A stretch of DNA of 64,000 nt, taken from contig ML058337.1 in NCBI GenBank assembly GCA_003013855.2, positions 5,580,001 through 5,644,000 of the forward strand. Reading direction: 5' to 3'. The stretch's first letter is position 1. Every line of letters begins with the position of its first letter. Of the stretch, positions 22,453-34,600 are shown piece after piece. The notes under the pieces were generated by a model. That model did no database searches. It had not been told where the DNA came from and worked only from the letters and a program-made list of their open reading frames with translations. The translations under genes were made by a program, and so were the position numbers. The stretch is from Liriodendron chinense (Eukaryota > Streptophyta > Magnoliopsida > Magnoliales > Magnoliaceae).

Positions 22453-24401
22453 GGGCTCGTTTGGCATCTCTACTCTAATTCAGTAAGAGCTTTTTGAATA
22501 AGAGCTACTTCAATAAATCCTTTTTGTTCTACCTTTGTTTTAAATAAGCTTGTTTGGTAAATTTTTCAAAAAAAAAACTCTTATTTAAAATAAGCACGTT
22601 TGGTAAAACTTTCAAATAAGAGCTTTTTAATTTTAAGGGTAGTTACATCATTTTTTAAACATTACAACAACTTTAATATAAGAGCAATCCAAATGGTTGT
22701 TTTGGTGGACTGTCCATCATGTGGGGCCCAACATCATTCCTAATTGTTCCTTATGTGGGGCCCTTTAATGTTCACTACCCAGTCACTCCGCGTTTGATGT
22801 GTCCATAGTGTGGGCCCTACCTTTGAAGTGGATTGTCCATCATGTGGGCCCACCTTTGATATCCACCATTCATCATGTGGGGTGCACTTCTATGTGGGTT
22901 ATCCATCATACGACCTACTTTGGATATGAGTCATCGATCATGAGAGACCTTGGATGTGGACCGTCCATTAGGTGGGGACCACGTGATGTGAACTGTCCAT
23001 TATGAGGGGGTCACACTTTTATGTGGGCCATCCATCACGCGAAGCCCACTCCATCCATTATGTGGGCCCACATTGATGTGGGCCATTCATTGTGTGGGGC
23101 CCCACCTTCATTATGTGTCGTTCATCAATGAGCCCTTCTTTGATATCAATTGACCATCATGTGGGCCCAACTTCAATGACCATCATCCATCACGTGGGTC
23201 CCACCTTTGACGTGGATTGTCCATCAAATGGGACCCACTTGATGCCCATGATTTGTCATGTTGGGCCACACTTTGATGCGGGTCATCTATCATGTGCGGC
23301 CCACCTTTGATGTGAACCTTTCATTACATGGGCCACCTTGATATGGGGCCCCACTTTATATGAGTCATTCATCATGAGGATCCCATCTTTTATGTCCACC
23401 ATCCATCATGTGGGTCCCACCTTTGTTTTGGACCACTATCATGTGGGGCTCACTTGATGTAGATAGTCCATCATGTGGGACCCACCTTTGATGTCCACCA
23501 TCCATCATGTAGGTCCCACCTTGGCTGTGGACCATCCATCATGTGGGGCCCAACCTTTAATATGGGTCATTTATCATGTAGGCCCACCTTTAATGTTAAC
23601 CTTCCATCACGTGCTCTCACATTCAATGTCCACCATCCATCACGTGGGTCCTACCTTTGATGTGGAACATCCATCACGTGGGTCCCATATTTGTTGTGGA
23701 CCATCTATCATGTGGGGTCCACTTGATGTGGATAGTCCATCATGTGGGACCCACCTTTGATGTCCACTATCCATCATGTAGGTCCCACCTTTGCTATGGA
23801 CCGCCCATCATGTGGGGCTCAACCTTCAATATGGGTCATTCATCATGTGGGCCCACCTTTAATGTCAATCTTCCATCATGTGGTCCCACATTCAATGTCC
23901 ACCATTCATCGTGTGGGTCTCACCTTTGATGTGGACCATCATCAGATAGGGCTTGCTTGATGTGGATCGTTCATCATGTAGGGCCACACTTTGAAGTAGG
24001 CCATCCATCATGTGGGGCTCACTTTTAATGTGACCGTGCATTATGTAGGCCCACCTTTGATATGGGCCATTCATCATGTGGGGCCCACCTTCACTATGGG
24101 TCATTCATCATGTGGGCCTTTCTTGAAAAAGTAGTAAAGAGAAGATAGGAGGGTAAGATGGAAATTATTTGAAAAGCTTAAGGATAAACTTGTAAAAAAA
24201 ATTAGTCCAAAATGTCTACTCACTTAAGCCAAATAAGCTCGTTTCAAAAAGTAACCCCTCCCTTACTTTTTAAATTGGAGCTTATTTACTACTTTCTAAA
24301 AAAAATAAGCACTTCATTAGATGTTCACTGAACAGTCTAAAAGCTTATTTTTTTTAGAAATAAGCCAATAAGCTCTTATTTGTAGAGATGCCAAATGCCC
24401 C
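22453..24401. mobile_element. TIR element (GGGCTCGTTTGGCATCTCTA) filled by a minisatellite
   Basis: Left end GGGCTCGTTTGGCATCTCTA; the inverse of the right end reads GGGGCATTTGGCATCTCTA. Sub-terminal parts on both sides are AATAAGAGCTTATT-rich. The ends look hAT- or Harbinger-like, but no matching duplication flanks them. Most of the interior is the tandem array 22710-24117. Confidence 0.55.
22710..24117. repeat. ~33-bp minisatellite array with 269-bp higher-order period
   Basis: Around 40 degenerate units of the form CATCATGTGGGCCCACCTTT followed by GATGTGGACCATC, averaging ~33.6 bp. From about 23380 to 23945 units repeat in blocks of eight: ATAGTCCATCATGTGGGACC occurs at 23464 and 23733 (period 269), with the same order of variants. 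Open frames here (22799-24104, both strands) are repeat artefacts. The unit resembles the arm of the GTGGGGCCCACC elements. A three-unit remnant lies at 24743-24834. Confidence 0.9.
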
Positions 24402-24924
24402 GAAGTGTTGAGGCAATTTTCCTAATAGAATGAAATTTTCTAATCCTCATGTACATGCCATGCATGTCCTAGCATAGCACGATTGGCGTGAGGTACATTC
24501 CATCCATCAGAACAGGACCATTATATGGATGCCCCGGCACAAGAATCAGGTTGATCCACTGGTTAGGTGGGCCACCATATGTAAAACAAATGTACAGCTC
24601 TAGAAGACTTGGCTGAAGTTTTCTAACCCATTCACTTGTTTCCAATAGTCGCTCCACATGGTGAGTGGACTAGAACTATGTTTGGGAAAGATGTAGAATA
24701 TTAGATCAACTTGATTGGTGGATTGGATCTTGCACCAATTAATGTAGGGCCCATCTTTGATGTGGGTCGTCCATTGTGTGAGCCCCAGCTTTGATGGGAC
24801 AGTCCATCATGTGGGGCCTCCTTTGATATGGACGGTATGAGAGAGCAGTAATTGAGTGAACCATGAGAGAGATAAGTAGAAAAGCCAAATTGGAGGGTGG
24901 TTAATTAACATTGGAGGGTGACTA
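24402..24924. other. Gene-free interval with minisatellite remnant
   Basis: 24470-24662 is the inverted partner of 21893-22090. 24743-24834 holds three units of the minisatellite seen at 22.7-24.1 kb. AGATAAGTAGAAAAG at 24871 recurs at 30453 just beyond the copia element. No gene was found. Confidence 0.5.
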
Positions 24925-25505
24925 TGTTGGAGAGCCTTCAACAAATTGAGTTCACCGACCGGTCGCATGACTAGTCGGCCAGTGGACAGTTTGGGTTGAA
25001 ACTCCCTGGACACATTTTCATGTTTTGTGACTGGTCGCAGGGTGCTCAGACCGGTCGTGGGACAGGTCTGAGTTGAGGTAGCAGGCAATAGTTTTTGGTG
25101 AATACTCTCTGGATTGTTTGCGACCGGTCTGCAATTTGCGGGATTTGATAGCGTTGCTCGGTTTTTACGCTACAAGTTTCTAATTTTGAGTTTACTCGTA
25201 TATATATATGTTTCCTAATCGTATTGGACCTCATTCTAAGCAATACCTAGGTGATCTAAACCGGATTAGGGTTATTGGGAGAGATAATTGAGAGTTTTGA
25301 GTGCCCTGTTTATCTTTAGGATCTACTCAGGTAGTTCTAGCTCTGTAATTATCTGAGATTCATAGTGGAGATGTCGCTTTGTGCAATGGTTTTTTTCCGC
25401 AAGGGTTTTCCACGTAAAATTCGTGTGCTTTTGCGTTGTGTGCTTGTGTGGCTGTTTGTGATTGTTTGATCTTCTTTGGTGCTTTCACTAACCGAATTTC
25501 CAACA
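24925..25505 (+). repeat. Copia 5' LTR
   Basis: 581 bp, TG...CA ends with 5-bp inverted tips TGTTG/CAACA. Contains repeated GACCGGTC-type words in its first 220 bases. It differs from the 608-bp 3' LTR by several indels and many substitutions, so the insertion is old. Confidence 0.93.
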
Positions 25506-25520
25506 AGTGGTATCAGAGCC
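25506..25520 (+). other. Copia primer binding site
   Basis: AGTGGTATCAGAGCC directly after the LTR; TGGTATCAGAGC is the standard initiator-Met tRNA complement of plant copia elements. A second, weaker copy (AGTGGTATTAGAGCG) occurs at 25730-25744. Confidence 0.9.
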
Positions 25521-25729
25521 TTGGTTATCCTCCCCGTCCATGCCCCAGGCCTACGTGAGTGAAAAGGAGGGGGAGGCCCCCGTGCATGTGTGTTGCACGC
25601 CCCGGGTTCCGCTGTGGGAGGGGGGATTGTTGGTTTGTCCCACATCGGTTGGGAGGGGGGCGGGGTTTGTCTTCATATATTCTGGGGTTACTCCACCTAA
25701 AAGGTTAACCTTTTGGGTGTGACACAATA
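25521..25729 (+). mobile_element. TRIM-like segment inside the copia leader
   Basis: After the first primer site comes a GC-rich stretch ending in a purine run (GTGGGAGGGGGGA at 25615-25626), then TGTTGGTTTGTCCCACATCG at 25628, ending near GTGTGACACA (25726), then a second primer-like site. The 25628-25726 part looks like a ~100 bp LTR of a terminal-repeat retrotransposon in miniature, preceded by its polypurine tract. Only one LTR is present, so it is a fragment or a recombinant, not a complete TRIM. Confidence 0.55.
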
Positions 25730-25785
25730 AGTGGTATTAGAGCGTTTATTGGAGGGTTGAAAAAGAAGTTTTCTGAAACGATCTC

Positions 25786-26530
25786 ATGGCTTCAAGTACA
25801 AAGTTCGACGTTGAGAAGCTCTCGGGCAAAAATAACTTTGAGTTGTGGAAGGTGAAGATGCGTGTTGTTCTAACTCAGCAATGGGGTCGTGAATGCCCTT
25901 AGAAAGCGACCTGCCGAGATGAAAGATGATGAGTGGATGAAGATGGATGAGAAGGCTATGGTCTCAATCCAATTGTGTCTTGTTAATGACGTCCTCTATA
26001 ACGTCATGAAGGAGAAGATCGCTGTAGAGACATGGACCAAGCTAGAGAATATCTATGCAACGAAGTCTCTAGAAAATCGCATGAATCTAATGATGCAACT
26101 CTTCACTTTGAAGATGGCGGAAGGGACAGATGTGGAGGACCACATTAGCACGTTCAACAAATTGATTTGCAAGTTGCTCGATTTTGGTAAGCAGATGAAT
26201 GACGAGTATCAAACCTTGATCTTGTCGAATCGCTTCCTAGTTCATATGAATCACTCAAGGACTCATTGTGCGCGGGTAGGGACACTATTAGTGTCAATAC
26301 CGTTGTTTAAACCCTTCAATCGAAGGCTATGAGACAGAAAAACAGTGATATTAATTCCTCCTCTGAAGCACTATTTATGAAAGGAAGGAATTTTGAGCGA
26401 GATAAAGGATCGTCGCGTTCTCGATCCAAATCAAAGGGCAAGGGCAAATGTAAGTTGAAGTGTTGGGGATGTGGCCAAGCTGGGCCACATAGAGAAGGAC
26501 TGCAAGAGTCCTAAATATAAGAAGGAGAAG
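25786..26530 (+). pseudogene. Copia Gag remnant
   Basis: The Gag start at 25786 reads MASSTKFDVEKLSGKNNFE, typical for copia Gag. The frame ends at a stop after about 38 codons and continues in another frame from 25889 (UBN2-type Gag core around AVETWTKLENIYATKSLENR). A further frameshift precedes an R/S/K-rich basic tail. The CCHC zinc knuckle near 26459-26510 (CWGCGQAGHIEKDC) is itself crossed by a frameshift, the second half being read from 26471. It once packaged the element RNA and cannot be made intact now. Confidence 0.85.
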
Positions 26531-29350
26531 TCAGGTGACTCTTCTAAGGAAGCCAATACTCCTGAAGCTGAGGAAAATGGTAGTGATGTGTACAAAGTCT
26601 TGACGGTGTCAAAGGTTGGATCTCTTAGCGATAAGTGGATCATGGACTCCGGGGCTTTGTATCACATGTGCCCAGATAGGACCATCTTTGCTTCCTACAG
26701 GGAGTATGAGGGAGGCTCGGTATTTCTAGGCGATGACTACGCTTGCAAGGTTGTGGGAATTGGTACTATGCGCATCAAGATGTTCGATGGGATCGAACGG
26801 ACCTTGACAGAAGTAAGACACGTTCGTAGGTTGAGGAAGAATCTGATCTCCCTTGGTGCACTCGAAGCATTGGGGTGCAAGTTCACCGGTTTTGACCGGT
26901 TCCGCAAAGTTTCAAAGGAGGCCCTTGTAATTATGAAGGGACAGAGGCATGGGAACATTTACAGACTGATTGGGAGCACTTCAGTAGGTAGACCTGCAGC
27001 GACTGTAGCGGATTCGACGTCTGCACATATGTAGCATGGACGATTAGGTCACATGAGTGAGCAGGGCATGAAGTTACTCTCTCAATGATGTTTGATTCCT
27101 TCCTTTAAATATGTAGCCTTTAGTACATGTGAACATTGCATGTATGGGAAGCAGTTTAGATTGTCATTTAAAGGGGGGAAACATGTATGTAAAATGGTAC
27201 TTGGTTATGTCCATTCCGATGTATGGGGGCTGGGGGGTCATCGTGGTTCATGTCGTTTATCAATGACTATAGCAGAAATGTTTGGGTTTATTTTCTAAAA
27301 AATAATTTCGATACCTTCATGACCTTTCAAGTATTGGAAGGCGATGGTGGAGAATCAGTCAGGGCAGAAATTAAAAATTTAGAGAATTGATAATGGAGGT
27401 GAGTTCACTTCCAGGGAATTTAACACGTATTGTAAAGAGGAGGAGATCAGTGAGGCACAACATAATGCGCCACACGCCAGAGCAGAATGGTGTGATAGAG
27501 CGAATGAATCAGACTCTCTTGGAGAGAGCCCGATCCATGATTAGTAATGCTAGGTTGGACAAAGAGCCATGGACTGAGGCCGTTAACACGGCTTGTTACC
27601 TGATAAACCAGTCACTCTCTATGACAATTGAATGTAAAATCCCTGAGGAAGTGTAGAGTGGTCGTGCACTAGACTACTCAAGTTTGCGGGTCTTTGATTG
27701 TGAAGCTTACTCTCATGTACCGTCAATTGAGAGAGATAAGCTAGACCATAGGGCTAGAAAATGGATCTTTGTGGGCTATGGTGATGGTGTGAAGGGATAT
27801 TGAATATATGACCTTGTCACATGGAAGATCACCCTGAGCTGTGATGTCAAGTTTGATGAGGGGTCTTTGTTCCGTTAGGATGCTATAAAGAAACCAGAAA
27901 TATTAGAACAGGTTGACACTCATGAGGACAGAGATGAGACACGGGCCAATACTGAGGCGCAGACAGATGTACATGATCAGCTGGAGCAGCCACCTGTGCG
28001 AATAAATCCACCCAGGGATTGCAGGTTACTGGAAAGGTACATGGATGACTCGAACGTTGCATTCACTCTCATTACAGATGAGGGGGATCCGTATAACTTT
28101 GAGGAAGCACGATAGGATGTAGATGCTGAAAAGTAGAAGACGACAATGCAAGACGAGATTGACACCTTGTATAAGAATGAGACTTGGGAGCTTGTGGAGC
28201 TTCTAGTGGGCTAAAAAGCGATAGGGTGTAAGTGGATTTTTTGAAAGAAACAGGATAGATACAAGGCAAGGTTAGTAGCGAAAGGTTATGCTCAGCGTGA
28301 AGGCGTTAACTTTAGTAGTATTTTTACACCGCTTGTGAAGCAAGTATCTATCAGGTTCGTGTTGGCGCTGGTTGCCTAAGACAACCTCGAGCTGGAACAG
28401 ATGGATGTGAAAACTGCTTTCCTCATGGGGAATTGGAAGAATAGATATAAATGGCGCAACCAGAAGGCTATACAGTGCAAGGGGCCAAGAACAAGGTTTG
28501 CAGGTTGAGGAGATCGTTGTACGGTCTCAAACAGTCGCCTAGGCAGTGGTACAAGAAATTTAATTCCTTCATGATGAGTCAGGGCTTTACTAGGAGCGAG
28601 TAGGATCATTGTGTTTATTTCAAGACATTGAATGATGAGAAGTTTCTCATATTGGTGTTGTATGTCGATGACATGCTTATTGCCAGTCATAGCATGTCTG
28701 ACATCGATGTGCTGAAGACTCAGGTTGGACATTCGAGATGAAGGATCTAGGATCTGCAAATAGGGTTCTTAGCATAGAGATTCATAAAGACAGGAAGAGG
28801 AGCAGGTTGTGGTTATCTTAGGAAGAATACCTTGAGAAGGTATTGAAAAAGTACAAGCTGGACAAGTCCAAATCGGTTGGCAGTTCCCCACGCGGCTCAC
28901 TTCAAACTTTTTTCTGAACATTGTCCCAAAACGGATGAAGAAAAGCATGTTATGTTTCATGTGCCCTATTCAAGTGCTGTGAGTAGTTTAATGTATGCCA
29001 TGGTCTGTATAAGACCAAATATTTCACAGGCTATAGGGTGTTGTAAGCCGATTCATGTCTAACCGGAGCAAACAACATTGGAAAACTGTGAAATTACTTC
29101 GATACATTCGGGGTACACAGGACTACGTCTTAACGTTTGAAAAGTCCAAGGACAAGTTGGTTGGTTACGTCGATTCTGACTACGCAAGTAGTATGGACAG
29201 TAGGAGATCGACTTCAGGGTACTCGTTTGTATTAGCAGGGTGGAGCGATTAGTTGGATGTCTAAGCTTCAATCTGTGGTGGCTCTTTCCACTACTGAAGC
29301 TGAGTATATGACAGTGACAAAAGTTTTCAAAGAAGCCGTTTGGTTGAAAG
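26471..29350 (+). pseudogene. Copia Pol remnant (protease, integrase, RT, RNase H)
   Basis: Protease: WIMDSGALYHMCP at about 26636, with the D-S-G triad. Pre-integrase and integrase: CEHCMYGKQ near 27120, HSDVWG near 27220, and HTPEQNGVIERMNQTLLERA near 27470, which contains the third catalytic residue. Reverse transcriptase: MDVKTAFLMGN near 28402 and YVDDMLI near 28663. RNase H: GYVDSDYASSMDSRRSTSGY at 29163, LSTTEAEYM near 29289, and a C-terminal NPADMLTK near 29540. At least eight stops or frame changes lie between these blocks. All pieces are in copia order on the plus strand. Confidence 0.9.
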
Positions 29351-29473
29351 GAAATGATAAATCAATTGGGGCTTCAGCAGGAAGCCGTGCCAGTTAATTG
29401 TAATAGCTTAAATGCTATAAATTTGGCTAAAAATTCTGTTTATCACTCACGTACTAAACACATTGATGTGCGT

Positions 29474-29612
29474 CACCATTTTATTTGACAGGTGCTTGAG
29501 GAAGGAGATCTGACTCTAGACAAGATTCACACTAGCGTGAATCCGGCGGATATGCTGACCAAGCACCTGTCGAATAAAATGGTGTGAATCTTGCGGATAT
29601 GCTGACCAAGGT
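29474..29612 (+). repeat. Local inverted and direct duplications at the copia 3' end
   Basis: 29474-29497 and 29561-29584 are inverse copies (23 of 24). 29521-29532 (CAAGATTCACAC) is inverse to 29582-29593. CGGATATGCTGACCAAG is directly repeated at about 29546 and 29594. The pattern looks like a template-switching scar just downstream of the RNase H end. Confidence 0.75.
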
Positions 29613-29771
29613 GGTCCCTACAAAGAAGTTCAAGTTCTACGTAACTTCTCTAGGATTGACAAAGGCTTAATGAAGACGCAGTGATGTATGAGAAGCGACG
29701 ACTATGATTGATGAGGAGCTGATTTGAAGAGTAGAAAAGATGGTTCGATGTGTTGAAGCCTCGGTGGAGTT

Positions 29772-30379
29772 TGTTGGAGAGCCTTCAATAAATTGAGTTC
29801 ACCGACCGGTCGCACGACCTGTCGGCCAGTGGACAGTTTGGGTCGAAATTCACTGAACATATTTTCACGTTTTGAGACCGGTCTCCAGACCAGTCGTATG
29901 GTGCTCAGACTGGTCATGGGACAGGTCTGAGTTGAGGCAGCAGGTAATAAATTATGTTTGTAATACATGATGGCGAAAACTCTCTAGACTATTTGCGATC
30001 GGTTTGCGGTTTGCGGGATTTGATAGCGTTGCACGGTTTTTATGCTACATGTTTCTAATTTCGAGTTTCCTCTTATATATATGTTTCCTAATCGTATTAG
30101 ACCTCATTCTAAACAATACCTAGGTGATCTAAATGGGATTAGGGTTATTGGGGGAGATGATTGAGAGTTTTGAGTGCCTTGTTCATCTTTGAGATCTACT
30201 CGGGTAATTCTAGCTCTGTAATCATCTGAGATTCATAGTGGAGGTGTCGCTTTGTGCTTGTAGTTTTTTTCTGCAAGGGTTTTCCACGTAAAATTTATGT
30301 ACTTTTGCGTTGTGTGCTTGTGTGGCTGTTTGTGATTGTTTGATCTTCTTTGGTGCTTCCGCTGATCGGATTTCCAACA
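29772..30379 (+). repeat. Copia 3' LTR
   Basis: 608 bp, colinear with the 5' LTR. It carries extra sequence near 29945-29975 (TTATGTTTGTAATACATGAT) absent from the 5' copy. It is preceded by the weak purine stretch CGGTGGAGTT. Confidence 0.93.
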
Positions 30380-30638
30380 GACTAACAATGTGGGTGTGTA
30401 TTAACCCAAAAAAGGAAAAAAAAAAAACCAAGCAAAAGCGTGACATGATAGAGATAAGTAGAAAAGTCAAAAGTCAAAAGGCTAATAAAAAAAAAAATAA
30501 TAACTTATTTAGATAAGTAATTTCTAAGAAATAAGTTACTTTTCAATTATACTTACCAAACGAACTGAAGTACCAAAAGTAACTTAACGTCCTAAGTTCA
30601 TTCAAAAAGTAACTTATTGGTAGTATCCAACCGGGCCA

Positions 30639-31685
30639 ATATAATAGGCTGTCTGCTTTGTGTTGTATTAATTGTGTGAATGTAGAGCTCATGGATTCAT
30701 GATCCAAACCATTTATACCATAAGATTATGTGCATTGTTGGGTGATCCATTGCTATGATTACTGTAGATGTTTGGGGCCATTATATGGTGATTTTGGGCA
30801 GTAAATCCGTTAATATCTCTGTGAATGTGTGACATCCCAAATCTCAAAAATATCCTCAATTGAAAGACAACAACTCTTCAACATCTAAAACATGGTCCTA
30901 TTAAAAAAGAAGGGCAATTGATGCACACGCCACATATTTGCCAACGTGGCAGGATAGGTTAGAATAACCCAATGGATGGATTAGATCTCACATATATGCA
31001 CCATGTTGGCAAATGTATGGTGTGTACACAAGTTTTATTACACACGCATGTGCAATATCAAGAATCTTTTCTTTTTTAATCATCGTCCTCCCGTTTCAAT
31101 CTCCTTTAAAAATTAAGAGGACATTTTAACCTAGGTTTAGATGCATGTTTTCGTGAATATGAAATCTCAAAGCATTTTCTTGTAAAACCGGCAACTTTGA
31201 GGAATTTTCGGGTAAAAATCCCAAGCATTTATAAACAGTTCAAATTGTGGACCACTGTTTAGATTGGTGGACTTTAAGTGGTGCACTCATTAATGCCCAT
31301 AAATAAAGTGGATAATTGGATGGCTCATACGCAGATGAATGATCTAATTGGACATGAGTGTGCCAAGGAAAAACCTTGGTACTTTGGAAGAGTATGGTGA
31401 TTCATGCATGTGCACTCACCAATTGAAAAACAAAACCAATTGCCAACATATGCTGTGTAACTTATCTCCAACTTATATGCTTAGCCTAGCCCAATTCTAA
31501 TATAGCCAAGCCCTACTCTGGCCTTGGCCAGCTATAGCTATGCTTGGCATTTTAGGGCGAGGGCCAAGGCCTCGTTAGGGTTTAGTTGGGCCAGGGCCAA
31601 CCTCAGCCCATCCCATTGCCACCAATATCTTGCTCCATGTGACACTTGATACGCAGGCACTCATAGACCCACTTGGATGTATGAT
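30639..31685. other. Gene-free interval
   Basis: No gene, TIR or LTR was recognised. At 31480-31620 there are short GCC-AGCC-type alternations (TTGGCCAGCTATAGCTATGC) without a repeat period. Confidence 0.5.
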
Positions 31686-34600
31686 CGGATGGCACTTGAT
31701 TCATATGACTATGCATGCTTTTGTTCACACCATGGCTGGATTTATGACTTTAAACCTATGAAAAATGGGAATACCTGCATTTCTTTGGCACCAACAATTT
31801 ACAAATGTCCAAATACAAAAAACTGTACATATTTCAAAATTGGAAAAATGAAAAGAGAAATAACATGTGCATTGATATATTTGTTTATACCCGACTTGTA
31901 CTCGATCAGAGAGCTAAAAGAGAGATTGTGAAAATTTAAAATACACCTTTGCCATAGACGCGTGTCATGTCATGCTAGGAAGGTTATAGCATCCAAAGAC
32001 ATACACACGACTGAAACTCTAAAGACGGTTGTTTCTCAATAAAATGTGACATGAAGATCTAGACTGCACACATAAAGCATCCAAAGAGCACACATAAGTT
32101 GGCGCAACACTAAGGCGGCAACATCTAATGATACATGACCAAATTTAATTAGCCACATGTAGCTACAGACATTAGGTAGTGCACTAAAAAGAAAAAGTTG
32201 TCTGGAAATGAAAATATCACCACACATGACAACATAATGGTTAGCAGGCCACTTCTTAAAATAAAAGTGTATCGAGCCAAGGCTATTAATCAATCGGAAC
32301 ATTGACCTTGAAAACTAAGGGACTATACGTAAGGCCAGACCCAACCTAAGTTTATAAAAGCAACAAAGAATAAAGAACTCTGAGCCCTCGTCAATCCAAA
32401 TACAACAAACCTCTTTTAAGCTCAATGCTGCCTATAAAATCTTTTCATCCCATGTAGATGCATATCTTATTTTAGCTTAGCCTAGTTTAACCTCTCTACT
32501 TTTGTCCAACATCATATTATTACAAGTTCGGATTGATTAGCATAGCTTTGATTTAGTTTCTCCACTTCTATCTAGTGCATCATTGTAGCAAGCCAGATTT
32601 AGTTTAGTTTCATCCATGATTTCATTATTAGAGCCCTTAGTGATTCCCTTAGTTATAGCCCGCTGGCCGAACCACAACTGCCTCATGATTAACCACGTTT
32701 AAACAACCGTCTCATGACTGACTAGGTCCAAAAGGCTATTAATCATCCATAACTGTTTTGCCCTCTCGAACCGCCGTCGATCATTTCTTCTGCTTTATTT
32801 ACTTTCTTACTATTTATAATACATCTATATTCAATTTAATAAAATCAACACTTGGCCTTATATTTTTATTTCCTTTCTGAACATTTATTTTATTGACGAA
32901 CGCAGCCAAGTTACAATCGTTGTGATAGAAGTTCTTGTCTTCAAGGTAGAAAAAACTCATTTGAAGGACTAACCCTCCCCTTCACAAATCACTTAATTCC
33001 TTATCAATCGGTAGCTGAGTAGTTAGGCCAATCTTCACATATCTAGTCTTAATCTGACTATTTCGATGTTTGGGGTCACAAGGTATTCAGTTCGAATTGA
33101 GTTGAATATGACTCTAACATGTTGAGTACATGCATACTCGCACACATGCAAATTAAATCAGGCCATTCTTGACACGTGTGGCCGTGTGTTCCAATTGAAG
33201 CCCAACATTATCTTGATAGTGCATTAATTTAATATTTTTAAAATTCATACTTTTTTTTTATTTGTAATAATGTGTTGATGTTTCTAAACCGTTTCTCCAT
33301 GTGCATTGTTGTAGCCCATTGAATCTAGATCATTTCCATGGTTAGAAATAGATTCATAACTGCCAACCCATTAATTGTCATCAGTAATAGTAAGAAGCAT
33401 TTGATCGTTACCTCTCCACTCATTGAAAATGGTCACTTTCAAGTGATCTATATAAGAGCCTTTCGCAAGGTCCTTTCAACACAACAACACACACAGCTAC
33501 CGATAGAAACTTTAAATTGTTTTATATTTTTTTCCTAGGTATATGATGGTGTTCAGTGTTGGGTATTAAGTTCATCCCCGACTTCTGCACACTGAAGAGA
33601 CAACCACACTGGGTGTTGTATCTTATAGGTAACACATTGAGAAACCAATTGTATTGGTTTAAACATGTCGAAGGGTGCGAACTATCTCAAAGATATAGAT
33701 TGAGTTCGTGCCTCGTCAAGCGACAAATTTGAGCTCATCTTCCTCTACAACTATTCCAAATAGGAATGAGATTCCAAATATTTTCTGTTTAATTGTATTA
33801 TTTTTTAAAATTATTTAAAACTCTTAAAAGCTAAAGATTTTATAATACCCAAGTAAAGAATATTAACATTTATGTCTATCCACCCTGCTTCGCTTGGACG
33901 AAAATCAATCTAGGTAGGGGCACTTTAAGGCTCACATGGGCTTTATCCATGTCGTTCATCCATTTTTTCAAATCATTTCAAGGTATGAGCCCAAAAATGA
34001 GCGAGATCCAAGGCTCAAGTGGACCATACTAGAGGAAGCAATTGTGGTAATGACACCCACCATTGAATCATTCTTAGGGTTGATTGTGATGTTTATTTTC
34101 CATCTAACCTGTGTATAAGGTCACATAGATCTGGATTGAGGGAAAAAAAAAAAAACAAAGAATTTTTTTTTATCCTAACTACACCCACTATTTTATGGAA
34201 GTGCCATAATAGTATCGCTTTTCAAAATATTATCTTTCTACACTAGAGGGCATTGTTTGATTTTTTCTCAAATGAAAGTGCCCATAATCACCATTTTCAA
34301 TTTTCTATGCACCTGTATTTTCTTTTATCATTATTCTTTGGTAGAAACTCCCACCTAAAAAAAATGAATTCTTCTTCTTCTTTTTACTTAATATGTTGAG
34401 TTGGGCTTGTTAGGGAAGAAAATGAGAAGAAATTAGATGAAAAACTTTACAAATATTTTACTTTTAAAAGTTGGGTTCTTCTTTTTTCAAAAGATTTTGC
34501 TTAGATGGGCTTTTACCTAGAAACAGATAAAATGAAAGAAAAAAGATAAAAAAAAAGCCTCACTTTTAGAAGACGGATTTTTCTTCTTTTTACAAAGCTT

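Larger units (their letters stand above)
24925..30379 (+). mobile_element. Ty1/copia LTR retrotransposon, full length, degenerate
   Basis: LTRs at 24925-25505 and 29772-30379 both start TGTTGGAGAGCCTTCAA and end TTTCCAACA. The element is flanked by identical GACTA (24920-24924 and 30380-30384). A primer site AGTGGTATCAGAGCC (initiator-Met tRNA type) follows the 5' LTR directly. Domain order Gag, protease, integrase, reverse transcriptase, RNase H is the copia order. Many stops and frameshifts show it is dead. Gag start and general style resemble Tork/Tnt1-like elements (tentative). Confidence 0.93.
22230..30638. mobile_element. TIR-bounded DNA element expanded by nested insertions
   Basis: The left end GGCCAGTTTGGATTGTAAGT and the inverse of the right end GGCCCGGTTGGATACTAC share a TIR of about 13 bases, and both sub-terminal regions are rich in AAGTTACTT/CTTATC words. 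The pair would bracket 8.4 kb that includes the element at 22453-24401 and the copia element. No target duplication was found, so membership of the two ends in one element is plausible but unproven. Confidence 0.45.

Noticed and set aside
22799..24104. Several open frames rich in HHVGPTF-type repeats
   Set aside because: They are readings of the minisatellite on both strands, with no start context or domain.
22710..24117. CRISPR-like array
   Set aside because: Plant nuclear context, head-to-tail degenerate units without distinct spacers, and higher-order periodicity indicate a minisatellite.
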